From Deinococcus aquatilis DSM 23025 (GTDB lineage Bacteria > Deinococcota > Deinococci > Deinococcales > Deinococcaceae), in the NCBI RefSeq assembly GCF_000378445.1, contig NZ_KB899739.1, forward strand, positions 1 to 39,395: a stretch of 39,395 nucleotides of DNA, written 5' to 3'. Under the pieces are notes generated by a model. The model saw only the letters and a list, made by a program, of their open reading frames with translations, was not told the origin of the DNA and searched no databases. Shown here piece by piece: positions 19,280 to 27,685 of the stretch; position 1 is the stretch's first letter; each line of letters begins with the position of its first letter. Made by a program: the position numbers and the translations under genes.

Positions 19280-19911
19280 GCCAGCACCGCCTGAATCTCT
19301 CGCCACAGGTTGTCGTAGTGCCACCACTTCACGTTGGGTTTGGTGCCTTTGGCCAGGGCGTATTGGCGCGAGTAGGGAATGGCGGTCTGGGCCACCTGAG
19401 CTTCTGGCAAACCGTCCTGAATGGCCTCGATGGTGTCGCGGGTGACGGCTGGCATGGTGCCTGCATGGTTCACGATGATCAGGTGCTTGAGATTGGGGTT
19501 AGCGCGTAGGGGCAGCTTCATCAGGTGGTAGGTCTCCACCAGTTGCGGCAGGTCGCCGGAGCCGATGTGAACGGGCATCAATACCAGATCACTCTCACTC
19601 ATCGCCTGCACGATGGCATGTTTGTCCCCAGGAGGCGTATCAATAAACACGAAGTCAATGGTGTCAGAGGCGCGGATTTCAGTCAGCAACCCTTCGAGTT
19701 CATCGGCTGTGACCCGGTCACAGACAAAGCGGTCACTGGTGAGACCGGCAGCCTGCACCCACTGCTGGGCACTGGGAGTGGTGTCCATATCAATAAGAGC
19801 TACACGGGCTCCAGCCTGAGCAGCGAGATAGGCCAGAGGGACAATGGTCGAGGTCTTCCCCGCCCCACCTTTTTTCATGACGGCAGCAATGACGGTTGTC
19901 ATGTCAGTCAT
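19276..19911 (-). CDS. parA: ParA-family partition ATPase
   Basis: This 211-aa deviant-Walker ATPase segregates replicons by forming gradients on nucleoid DNA. The Walker A is KKGGAGKT (13-20) with both signature lysines, then LIDMDTTPSAQQW (A' region) and FVFIDTPPG (Walker B, 87-95). It lacks an N-terminal helix-turn-helix, so it is the small type Ib class, where the partner protein usually does the autoregulation. ATG at 19911 or 19902 is possible; neither has a strong ribosome binding site. Its promoter region is AT-rich and full of palindromes. It could also be an orphan left from a plasmid integration. Confidence 0.9.
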   Translation of the reverse strand: MTDMTTVIAAVMKKGGAGKTSTIVPLAYLAAQAGARVALIDMDTTPSAQQWVQAAGLTSDRFVCDRVTADELEGLLTEIRASDTIDFVFIDTPPGDKHAIVQAMSESDLVLMPVHIGSGDLPQLVETYHLMKLPLRANPNLKHLIIVNHAGTMPAVTRDTIEAIQDGLPEAQVAQTAIPYSRQYALAKGTKPNVKWWHYDNLWREIQAVLA

Positions 19912-19920
19912 ACTGCTGGA

Positions 19921-19990
19921 TTGTCATCCAGAATGACAACAATATTTCATGAAATATATTTTTCAATTAGGCATGAAAGATATATTTCAT
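19921..19990. promoter_or_regulatory. Palindrome cluster: parA promoter with parS/operator-like sites
   Basis: Three inverted repeats lie in 70 bp of AT-rich DNA: TTGTCAT-5 nt-ATGACAA (19921-19939), the perfect 16-bp ATATTTCATGAAATAT (19942-19957), and ATGAAA-6 nt-TTTCAT (19973-19990). The last two share the element TTTCAT/ATGAAA. A minus-strand promoter, TTGAAA (19966-19961) with TATTGT (19944-19939) and a 16-bp spacer, contains the 16-bp palindrome. This fits a site where the small partner protein both represses the promoter and forms the centromere complex. Confidence 0.6.
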
Positions 19991-20055
19991 TCTTAAATTC
20001 TGTCCAGAACGAATTCCTGCTGTCAGTCATGAAGTAAGAGCAAATCCAAGTCGCA

Positions 20056-20083
20056 CTCTGGATCAAAGTCGTGATCTCCAGAG
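20056..20083 (-). terminator. Inverted repeat downstream of the large operon
   Basis: CTCTGGA (20056-20062) and TCCAGAG (20077-20083) form a 7-bp stem about 45 bp past the last stop of the large leftward operon. It has no T-run, so termination would be weak or factor-dependent. Confidence 0.35.
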
Positions 20084-20128
20084 CAGGGAAATGATAGGGG
20101 CCGCCTACACTGAGGAGTGGCAAATGCC

Positions 20129-22249
20129 TTATGGCTCTTCAGGAGCCAGCATCGGGCGAAGGTAAATCGTTGTCCGGTTTCCCCGAATGCTTACGGTGCG
20201 GGTAAAAAGACTGTGCATGGCCCGCGTTGCGGCGTCCTGGTCGGGCCAGGTTGGACGGATGACCTGCACAAGAGCGCGGTAGGGTGCGGCGTCATCTCCC
20301 TGAGTTTCCAGCCAGGTCTCGACGCGCTGAACGGTGGTCTGTAAAGGAATCAGGGGCGTGGGAAAGGCGCAGGCGGTCATCAGTTCCGTGATCTGGCCCG
20401 TACTGGGATCCAGACGTACCCCGATCCCGGCGCGGCTTTTGGCGGCCAGACCAACGCGAATCAGGCCGGGAATATCGGGGGTAAGGTCGTTGAGCGTGCC
20501 CGGCAGACCGCTGAGATGCAGCAATTTCTGAACAAGTGGGCCTTGCCAGCCAAACAGTTCGTAGTACACCTTACAGGCCACCTGCCCGCGTGGGCCGAGC
20601 GCAAAACCAAGTTCCTGCGGGAATCCAGCGGCGTCCAGAAGATTCAGGGCACGGTTCAGAGGATCGGGCGTAGCAATGCCAGCGGCGTGCAGGGCAGCCA
20701 CGAGGCGGGGGCGTCCGCCACCCAGCTCCCGGTGGAGAGTATTGAAATAGAGCTTGAGTGCGGGGGGTGGATGAGGTTGGTTGGGTGTTGAAACGGCCTG
20801 ATCCACACCGCTCCAGACCGTAAACCGTGTGCCGTCTGGCGCTTCTTGCATGGGGTCGGTCAGCAGTTGTAGAGCGGGCCACAGGCGCTGCCAACCGCCC
20901 TGATACCCCAGAGCTTCAGACACCTCCCGCAAGGTCGCCAGCCCACTTTGAATCCGTGTGGGCGGAGGCAGATAGAGATCGCCGACTTCGGTGGCATAAC
21001 GCAGGGCGGGCTGAATCCCGGTGCCCACGGTGCAGGAGAATTCCAGCGGCATCCCGCCCGACAGCGCCGTCAGTTGGCGTGAAGGCCAGGGTGTAGGCGG
21101 GCGGAGGCTGCGGCGAGTCAGGTTCCTAAACAATTCCTGCGCCTGTGTGGCCTGAGCGGGCGGAAATCCAGTGGCCTGGGCGACCTGCCATACCAATCGA
21201 TTCAGTTCCGGGGGCGTTGTCGTCGGACGCACCTGCCGAAGAGGTTCGGGTCGAACGGGCACTTGCTCATTCGGCGCACCTGATACGAGGGCACGTAGCA
21301 CGCTGGCCGCTGTAAAAATGCGCCGGGCATCCTGCGCCCGCAGAGTCACGCCGCCGCTGGTGGGATGGGCAGGTGGCACGCGCAACAGGGGAGAGGAGGG
21401 CCAAGCCCCGTCTGCCGCCTGCATGCTCAGGAGGCGGGCTGAGGCTCTGGCCGCCAGTGTGTCTGCTACACAGGCCGCCTCCGAATCCGCGTTCTTCAAG
21501 AGTCTCTGATTCAAGAGTTTTTGGGCGTGCGAATACCAAGCCAAGTCGAAGGCGCTCTCGGGGACGGGCCAGCGGACTGGGAAGCAGCGCAGGGGCGGGC
21601 GTCCCGCAGCGGCCCAGACTTCGAGGGCCAGCCCGGTGGCATAAGCAGGATTCTGCCACCAGTAGCCTTCCCACAGGCCGTCTGGCCGTTGATGCTGGCC
21701 CAGCATGGATTCCCAAGCAGTCCGTAATTGTGCTGGGGTCAGCTCGCCCAGATCAGACAGGGCACGCAGGGCAGCGGCGCTCACGTCTGGGCAGGGCTGT
21801 GTCCACGGGTGCGGCGAGCCTGCCCAGGCGTAGGTACGGAAACCCAACTCACCGACCCGGTGGGCCTGGAGTAACGCCACCGCCTGTGCCGGAATCTCCA
21901 GCTTCAGGCGGGCCAGCAGCGAGAGGGCGTGCGCTGTGCTGTCGGCATCGGCACTGACATTGGCGTTGTAGCCCCAACCGCCGCGTGGGTGCGCGTGATC
22001 CAGCAGCCACCGGGCAGCGCGGCGGGCGGCGGCATCGGCCAGGGCGCACAGTTCGGGGGGCAGCCAGGGGCACACGGCCACAGCGTGCAGTGCCAGGCCC
22101 GTAAAGGCCGTCACCCACGCATCGGAGGTTCCCACAGGCAGCCAGAAGTCAGTGAAGCTGCCTGCCGGATGCTGGGCGCGGAGCAGGTAGGCCAGCCCCG
22201 CCTGTAAGGCCAACACCTGTGGCTTAGATGCAGCGTGAAGCTCAGTCAT
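20129..22249 (-). CDS. Probable fusion of a terpene-cyclase-like alpha/alpha barrel and an ABBA prenyltransferase-like domain
   Basis: This is a 706-aa soluble protein, last gene of the large operon. Residues 1-330 look like a squalene-cyclase/prenyltransferase alpha/alpha barrel with repeated aromatic-Gly blocks: GSFTDFWL, RGGWGYNANVSADADSTAHA (89-108), DGLWEGYWWQNP, DGAWPSSPLL. The DADS stretch is near, but not equal to, the DxDD acid of class II cyclases. Residues about 345-706 have the rhythm of ABBA/DMATS aromatic prenyltransferases: LSGGMPLEFSCTVG with LRYATEVGD, ALKLYFNTLHRELGGGRPRL, GQVACKVYYELFGW, and the ending TTIYLRPMLAP. I know of no described protein with this pairing. Catalytic residues are not proven. 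ATG 22249 overlaps the previous gene by eight bases (ATGACTGA), so translation is coupled. Confidence 0.55.
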   Translation of the reverse strand: MTELHAASKPQVLALQAGLAYLLRAQHPAGSFTDFWLPVGTSDAWVTAFTGLALHAVAVCPWLPPELCALADAAARRAARWLLDHAHPRGGWGYNANVSADADSTAHALSLLARLKLEIPAQAVALLQAHRVGELGFRTYAWAGSPHPWTQPCPDVSAAALRALSDLGELTPAQLRTAWESMLGQHQRPDGLWEGYWWQNPAYATGLALEVWAAAGRPPLRCFPVRWPVPESAFDLAWYSHAQKLLNQRLLKNADSEAACVADTLAARASARLLSMQAADGAWPSSPLLRVPPAHPTSGGVTLRAQDARRIFTAASVLRALVSGAPNEQVPVRPEPLRQVRPTTTPPELNRLVWQVAQATGFPPAQATQAQELFRNLTRRSLRPPTPWPSRQLTALSGGMPLEFSCTVGTGIQPALRYATEVGDLYLPPPTRIQSGLATLREVSEALGYQGGWQRLWPALQLLTDPMQEAPDGTRFTVWSGVDQAVSTPNQPHPPPALKLYFNTLHRELGGGRPRLVAALHAAGIATPDPLNRALNLLDAAGFPQELGFALGPRGQVACKVYYELFGWQGPLVQKLLHLSGLPGTLNDLTPDIPGLIRVGLAAKSRAGIGVRLDPSTGQITELMTACAFPTPLIPLQTTVQRVETWLETQGDDAAPYRALVQVIRPTWPDQDAATRAMHSLFTRTVSIRGNRTTIYLRPMLAPEEP

Positions 22250-24521
22250 TGAGCACCGGATTGGGAAACACGAACAGGTTGGAACCCTCGCCGTCCTTCA
22301 GTTCGCTCCACTGGCCCTGATGATCCAGGTAAATATTCCGCACGCGGTACTTGAAGTGATTCACGCTGCCGCCCGCATTGCCCACGATGTCGCGCAGGGT
22401 CTGATTCATGCTGAGCTGCGCCTGAGCCTGCGCCGGACTCAGGACCACCTGCTGATCGGCAAATCCGGCGCTCTGAATCTGCACTTCTACCCGGTAGAGG
22501 GTCTGGTAAGTGTCGGGCAACGGCGTGCGGGTCAGCAGCGGGCATTCCACCTGCACCTTCCAGCTCACCGAACCGCTGGGCGCGACCTCATGGATGTGTT
22601 CCAGAACCTGACTGGCCGGGGCGACCAGCTCATGTCCGGTCAATTCCACCTGAATGGCGTTCCACAACTCGCCTTGCAGGTCGCCTTTGGGGGTGACATC
22701 AAAGGTCAGGGTGCCAGCGGCGGGCAAAGTCAATGGAAAGGTCGGGCTGGCTATTTGGCCCTCAAAGACTTCCAGCGGCGTCACTGAGTTTTCGTCGTAT
22801 TGCAGCAGCCGCGCCGCGCAGCCGCCCACGCGGGTTTCTACCCCCGCGCCGCTGGTGATCACGATTTGCCCCGGCGAGAGAGTTTCGGCGGGCAGCGTGA
22901 CCGTGATGGGCAAGCTTGCCACATCTGCCAGATTCAGGCGCAGCGGCACATGAAACACCTGAAGTTGCGGGGTCGGGTCGCCGGGAGCGCTCATGTTCAG
23001 CGTCACGTCCACCTGCCCCGTCAGTCCGATGGGGCCGACCAGCAGTTGCGCCAGCAGGCGGTAAAACTCCAACGACAGGTCGATGACGATTTCAAAGCTG
23101 CCCTCCAACCCAATCTCGATATCCTGCGCGTTGCCCAGCGCCTTCACCTGATCGGGAAAGGCTCCGCCCAGCTTCAGCAGGGCTTTTTCGTAGCCGCCCA
23201 TGACCACGTTGGCGAAACTGATCGCGCCGCCACTGGTTTTTCGCAACGTGTCGCGCAGCTTCACCAGACTTTCGGGGTCGTACCACGGCGCGGCCCGCAA
23301 CAGCACCCGCACCCGGATATCGTCGTCATCGTCGCGGTACAGCGCAGGAATGACGTGTGGGGCGGCCAGATCCGCGTTGTACGCCAAGCGAATTTCATCG
23401 GGCAGGCGGTAGACCGTGTTCGGAAAGTTGGCGGCCCGCACCAAGCCGAAGCCAATGTTCTGCCACGCCGTTCCCAGCGAAGAATCGCCCACCACGGCGC
23501 TGAATACGGGGCGGTTGTGTTCCAGCGCCGGATCGAAAAAGAATGGGACGCTGCGGGTGAGGGTCATCTGCCGGAAATTGCTCTGGGTTTCGCGGTGACG
23601 CCTTTTTTCCAGCAGGTCTCCAATCCGCACCGGATCAAGGCGCAGAGAAGCGTCAAGGTGGTTGAAGCGCTGTAGACGCGGAGCAGCGGCTGCCTTGGGG
23701 TCAAGCATCGGCGTGAACATAAGCGGGACGGTCATGACTGGAGTGGTGGGTGGAGGCGGCGGCGTGGTCGGCGGGGTGACAGTCAGCGTCCGCAACAGGA
23801 CAGGACTGTGCAGCAGCGACCCGCTGAAGGTCGCCGTAGCGATGCCGTCGGCACGAATTCTGTCGATCAGCCTGCGGTGATCCCGCACGATGGGCGGGTC
23901 GGGCGGCGTCACGACCACCTGCTCATCCAGCCAGTATCCGTACGAGAAATTCACGTTCAGCGCGGCATTCGCCCCCAGTTGACTCATGGCACGGTACAGC
24001 GGGTCAACTTCCTGCGGCTGCAACTCCACGCCCACCCGCAGCCGGAAATTGGGCTGGGCCGGATTTTGCGGGTCGTCGGTGCCGATCAGGGTTGGGGCAT
24101 CCAGCGTGCGCGAGTGCGGTTGGCCGCCTTCCAGCCAGGTCAGGGTCACGCTTTCTACCTTCACGGCCAGCGGTTCGGCTCCGGCGGGCAGGCCCACCTG
24201 CGGCTCTTCTTCCAGCTCGAATTGCAGCCGCACTTTTCCGGCGGGGTCTTTCAGAAAGCGCACTTCCGGCCCCAGCGGTTCTACGCTGCGCTGCGCCACC
24301 CGGAGCTGTGGGCGGTACAGCCACTGCCCGCCCACCGCCTGAGCCGCCACCCCATCCCGCAGCGGCTCCTGCGCGGGGATGAAGTGTGGGGCCAGCTCAT
24401 CCCCGGCCACCTGCATCAGGTACTGCATGCGGGCCAGCGGCAGGCCCACGGCAATCTGTGGCGCGACGGCCAGGCTGGATTGCCGAAGGCTCCGAACATC
24501 GATTCTGTTTTTTTCGGGCAT
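22242..24521 (-). CDS. Large beta-rich protein of the array, most divergent member (759 aa)
   Basis: No known family is recognised. It starts MPEKNRIDVRSLRQSSLAVA, an N-terminus unlike its neighbours. Its second half includes a proline-rich tract (PPTTPPPPPTTP, about residue 255) and YRDDDDDIRVRVLLRAAPWY, then helical LVKLRDTLRKTSGGAISFAN. Its C-terminus ends with VSWKVQVECPL, FKYRVRNIYLDHQGQWSEL and LFVFP. That ending has the same cadence as the C-terminal repeats of the other array proteins (W-x-V, x-Y-R-V, D-G, then L-x-V), so I treat it as a distant paralogue. There is no signal peptide. It starts 18 bp after the preceding gene and overlaps the prenyltransferase-like gene. Confidence 0.6.
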   Translation of the reverse strand: MPEKNRIDVRSLRQSSLAVAPQIAVGLPLARMQYLMQVAGDELAPHFIPAQEPLRDGVAAQAVGGQWLYRPQLRVAQRSVEPLGPEVRFLKDPAGKVRLQFELEEEPQVGLPAGAEPLAVKVESVTLTWLEGGQPHSRTLDAPTLIGTDDPQNPAQPNFRLRVGVELQPQEVDPLYRAMSQLGANAALNVNFSYGYWLDEQVVVTPPDPPIVRDHRRLIDRIRADGIATATFSGSLLHSPVLLRTLTVTPPTTPPPPPTTPVMTVPLMFTPMLDPKAAAAPRLQRFNHLDASLRLDPVRIGDLLEKRRHRETQSNFRQMTLTRSVPFFFDPALEHNRPVFSAVVGDSSLGTAWQNIGFGLVRAANFPNTVYRLPDEIRLAYNADLAAPHVIPALYRDDDDDIRVRVLLRAAPWYDPESLVKLRDTLRKTSGGAISFANVVMGGYEKALLKLGGAFPDQVKALGNAQDIEIGLEGSFEIVIDLSLEFYRLLAQLLVGPIGLTGQVDVTLNMSAPGDPTPQLQVFHVPLRLNLADVASLPITVTLPAETLSPGQIVITSGAGVETRVGGCAARLLQYDENSVTPLEVFEGQIASPTFPLTLPAAGTLTFDVTPKGDLQGELWNAIQVELTGHELVAPASQVLEHIHEVAPSGSVSWKVQVECPLLTRTPLPDTYQTLYRVEVQIQSAGFADQQVVLSPAQAQAQLSMNQTLRDIVGNAGGSVNHFKYRVRNIYLDHQGQWSELKDGEGSNLFVFPNPVLND

Positions 24522-24539
24522 GACGGTGGGCCTCCTGCG

Positions 24540-26822
24540 CTAGGGAACGACCAGAATCGGATCGTCGGTGGGTGTCCAGGGAATCTCGTGGTTGTCGGCG
24601 GCATTGGCGGCCACGTAGCGGATGCGGTAGCTGTAGCCGCGCATCTGGGCATTCCGCAGAAGGACTTTCCAGGTCTGGTCGGTCTGGGCGTCGGGCTTGA
24701 AGGTGTAATTGATCTGCTCGTCGATCTGGTTGGCGGCGTCCTGATACCGCAGATACACCAACACCAGTTTGTATTTTGTCCAGTCGGTGGTGCCCGGAAT
24801 CACGCTGACCTCCAGCGCGTCCACCGCGCCTTCCCCGCAGGCCAACGAGGTGCCGAGTTCTCCGGCCCTGTCTTTCTGATCGCTGCGAGCGCCGTTTTTG
24901 TACAGAATCAGCACGTCGTACACGAAGTCCCGCTTGTTGGGGTCGCGCAGGCCCAACACCCACGCGCTGGACTCACCGTTTTTGGTGTACTCGGCGTGAT
25001 GCTCTGCCGAAAAATCGTGCGCGGCGTCGCGGTAACGGGCATTTACCTCGATCTTTTCCACCACGCCAAAATCGGCCTGTGCCATAAAGCGGGTCGTGAT
25101 GGTCTGCTCAAAGGGATTGGTGATGCTCAGGGTCTCGGCCTGCCCGGTCTGCTCCGGCAGATCCATGCGTTGGCCGTCGGTCAGAACAAAACTGGGCTGG
25201 TAGTGGTACGGGCCGGGGTCGTTGGCCGCCGCGCCGCCCGGTTTGCCGGTATAGGTAAAAAAGGTCGCGGTGGGCTTGTCGGGCGTCAGTTCAAAGGTCT
25301 GCTGGGCGCTGGGGCCGCTGTAGCCGGGGTAACTCATGGCGACCTGCACGGCCTTCACGTTGTCGGGCATGCTGCCCAGCTGCAGATTCACCTTCACGAA
25401 TCCCAGACGGCGGTAGGAAATCACGAGTTGCCGCTCGCTGCTCTCGTTGGCTCCGCTGGCGGGCACGCGAATGGTTTCCCCAGTGTCCTTGTAGCTGATC
25501 TCGCTCCAGTAACGGTAGCGGTCTTTGGGTGCGCCGTCGCTGGCCTTCGCCATCACCTGCCGGAACCGCCCCGCCTGATCGGCACTCCTGAACAGAAACT
25601 CTTTGGCCTTCTTGACGTGAATGCCGCGCACGTCGTCTTGCTGGTCGTATTCCATAAACACTTTCAGGGCGTACACCGGGTCTTCAGCGAAGTTCACGTT
25701 GGCATTCACGGTCACGTCGAGTTCCTGAAAGAACGTGTTGCTGAGGTCGAGGTAACTCGTCAGCGCCTTCACTTCCTCGGGCGTGATGGCCTGCGAAAAC
25801 TGCACGCTGGGATTCACGGCCTTTTCCACCAGTTGCGTGCGCGTGATTTCCATATGAATGTGCCCGGTGGTTTCGGTATTGATGGGAATGGCCGTCGCCG
25901 GGTTCTCCACCTCTTTTGCCACGTCCTGTAGCGCAGGCTGAAAGAAGGTGGGCAGCACGTTGGTCTGGAAAATCTCGAAGGCCATCTTCTCCAGATCGTC
26001 TTTCTGGGCGTTCTGTTCGGCACCGGGCAGGCTGGAATCGTCCACGGTGATGGTCAGGTTATGAAAGGTGTTGCGGAACTTGGTGATGCTGCTCAGTTCA
26101 TCCCACTCGTGGATATAGGACCGGGAATAGTAGGTGATGCCGAAAATACTGCGCGACTGGTGGCTCTCGTAGCGTTTGTGGATGTAGTTTTTGACTTCCT
26201 TGTAGAACTCGCCCCGGTCTCCGTCGATGATGATTTTGATGGCCGGAATGCGGGCCGCGAACTTGAGCTGATACTGCACGCCCGCCAGCACGTTGCCTTT
26301 TTCCAGCGCCTGCCGGAACAACTCCGCGCCGTCCTGATTCAGGTCTGCCGAAAAACTGGCGAGGTTGCTGTCGATCAGGGAGGGTTCCTTGGAGCCTGCG
26401 GTATAGATGACCATGCTGGGCGTGACCGCCGAGAACTGCACGCTGCCGGAAAGCCAGATCGGCGGATAGCCCAATTCCGGTTCCTGCTGGGTAAAGGGCA
26501 GACTCAGGAACCACCAGCCGGTACGCTGCTCGTCGGCCAACTTCTGCTTCAGGTAGGCGCGAATCTTGTCTTCCTGCTCCTTGCTGACCCCGGCGCGGGT
26601 CGTGACCTGCAAGTAGCCGCGCTCGACTTCCACGTCTCCTGTGGCGAGGCGGTCCAGATCGCGGGCATACAGGATAAACGTGAAGATGGGTTTGTCTTCG
26701 TCGTCCCGCGCAATCGAGGCGCGTTCGGACACCATATAGAACTTGTGGCGTTTTTCGTCGTCCCGGTAAATCTGTACGTTCGGCACATCGGGCACGGTGA
26801 AGGAATTGAACAGCGTCAGCAC
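24540..26822 (-). CDS. Large beta-rich array protein (760 aa), full-length paralogue
   Basis: The start is GTG 26822, preceded by AAGGAGG; the frame is open further upstream but lies over the preceding gene. The N-module reads VPDVPNVQIYRDDEKRHKFY, MVSERASIARDDEDKPIFTF. The central module has EPSLIDSNLASFSADL, then AGVQYQLKFAARIPAIKI. Three C-terminal repeats of about 90 residues follow, for example VLVYLRYQDAANQIDEQINY, TWKVLLRNAQMRGYSYRIRY and a final DDPILVVP. No enzyme motif, signal peptide or membrane helix is seen. It is closest in style to the first gene of the operon (36674-38908), sharing the RLPAI/RIPAI variant of the central motif and the FVYARD/RYQF-type strand after the N-module. 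Function unknown. Confidence 0.75.
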   Translation of the reverse strand: MLTLFNSFTVPDVPNVQIYRDDEKRHKFYMVSERASIARDDEDKPIFTFILYARDLDRLATGDVEVERGYLQVTTRAGVSKEQEDKIRAYLKQKLADEQRTGWWFLSLPFTQQEPELGYPPIWLSGSVQFSAVTPSMVIYTAGSKEPSLIDSNLASFSADLNQDGAELFRQALEKGNVLAGVQYQLKFAARIPAIKIIIDGDRGEFYKEVKNYIHKRYESHQSRSIFGITYYSRSYIHEWDELSSITKFRNTFHNLTITVDDSSLPGAEQNAQKDDLEKMAFEIFQTNVLPTFFQPALQDVAKEVENPATAIPINTETTGHIHMEITRTQLVEKAVNPSVQFSQAITPEEVKALTSYLDLSNTFFQELDVTVNANVNFAEDPVYALKVFMEYDQQDDVRGIHVKKAKEFLFRSADQAGRFRQVMAKASDGAPKDRYRYWSEISYKDTGETIRVPASGANESSERQLVISYRRLGFVKVNLQLGSMPDNVKAVQVAMSYPGYSGPSAQQTFELTPDKPTATFFTYTGKPGGAAANDPGPYHYQPSFVLTDGQRMDLPEQTGQAETLSITNPFEQTITTRFMAQADFGVVEKIEVNARYRDAAHDFSAEHHAEYTKNGESSAWVLGLRDPNKRDFVYDVLILYKNGARSDQKDRAGELGTSLACGEGAVDALEVSVIPGTTDWTKYKLVLVYLRYQDAANQIDEQINYTFKPDAQTDQTWKVLLRNAQMRGYSYRIRYVAANAADNHEIPWTPTDDPILVVP

Positions 26823-26862
26823 GGGCAGCCTCCTTGTAGGTCGGAATTGGGGGTTGGGAAAT

Positions 26863-27624
26863 CTAGAACGACGTGACCTGCAACCCGCCTTCCAACTCGC
26901 TGCGAGACAGGCCCAACGGCCCTTGCAGGTGCAGAGAAGCGCGGGCGGTGCGGGTGGTCTGAGCTGAAAACGAGGTGCGGAAAGAGGCGGAGCGGTCTGA
27001 CTGAAAGGCCGGATCGTGCGGCGGGTCTGTAGAAGCCGCCTTCGTGTCAGCCGTACTCGTGTAGGCCGTGCCGCTCCTGTCTTCTTCGGTATCCTCAACC
27101 TGTGCGGCAGAAAAGCTGAGGTCGTAGCTCAGGCGGGCATCGGGGAGTCCCTGTTTCCAGGCCCGCTGCACCTCGGTGGCCCGCTCCGGGGTCAGGTCGG
27201 CGCTCAGGACGCATTCGTTGGCGGCCATCAGCGACGGCGTTCCGCTCAGGGTCAGACCGGGCAGCAACTCGGCCTTTACCTGCCCGTCCAGCCACTCTGG
27301 GCTGACCAAAGTGACCCGCACGGGCGGCACATGCGGAGGCAAGTTCCGGTTCAGGGGCCGTTCCAGAGCGTCGGTCAGGGCGCGGCGTTCGGCGGCGGTC
27401 AGGGCCAAAGTCAGCGTCAGCAACACCTGACCGCCCAACAGGTTGAGGTGTGGCCCGTTGCCCCGGCCATACACCAGCAGGCTCAGGGTAGGGCGGCCCT
27501 GTTCGTCACGCGCCACACGCGGCGCAGCGGGCACGGCATAAAAGCGCGTGGCGTCGGCGTGATCCGGGTAGACCCGCAGGCCGGGGGTATCGGGGACGGC
27601 AAAAGAACGGTGTTCTTCCAGCAT
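26863..27624 (-). CDS. Short array protein: N-module only (253 aa)
   Basis: The N-terminus repeats the array signature: TPGLRVYPDHADATRFYAVP, AAPRVARDEQGRPTLSLLVY. It continues to the conserved GTPSLMAANECVLSADLT and LSYDLSFSAAQ, then stops the shared part. The last 70 residues are polar, with many Ser, Thr, Asp and Ala, and look unstructured. All C-terminal repeats are missing. No frameshift remnant is visible, since the next gene starts 40 bp later with its own ribosome binding site. It therefore looks like a genuine short form, perhaps a capping or regulatory subunit, rather than a fresh truncation. No homologue with known function is recognised. Confidence 0.65.
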   Translation of the reverse strand: MLEEHRSFAVPDTPGLRVYPDHADATRFYAVPAAPRVARDEQGRPTLSLLVYGRGNGPHLNLLGGQVLLTLTLALTAAERRALTDALERPLNRNLPPHVPPVRVTLVSPEWLDGQVKAELLPGLTLSGTPSLMAANECVLSADLTPERATEVQRAWKQGLPDARLSYDLSFSAAQVEDTEEDRSGTAYTSTADTKAASTDPPHDPAFQSDRSASFRTSFSAQTTRTARASLHLQGPLGLSRSELEGGLQVTSF

Positions 27625-27685
27625 ACTGACCTCTACGGCATCTAAAAAAGAGGATTCCTGACCCGTGGCTCAGTGCCAACGCGAT

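Noticed and set aside
19921..19990. CRISPR-like or iteron repeats
   Set aside because: These are inverted repeats of differing sequence and spacing, not regular direct repeats with spacers, and no rep or cas gene is nearby.
23808..25931. 707-codon open frame on the plus strand, and similar long ones at 27665-29269, 34244-36265 and 36599-38650
   Set aside because: They lie opposite well-supported array genes, have no domain motifs, are rich in Arg, His, Gln and Gly, and are expected antisense artefacts of high-GC codon bias.
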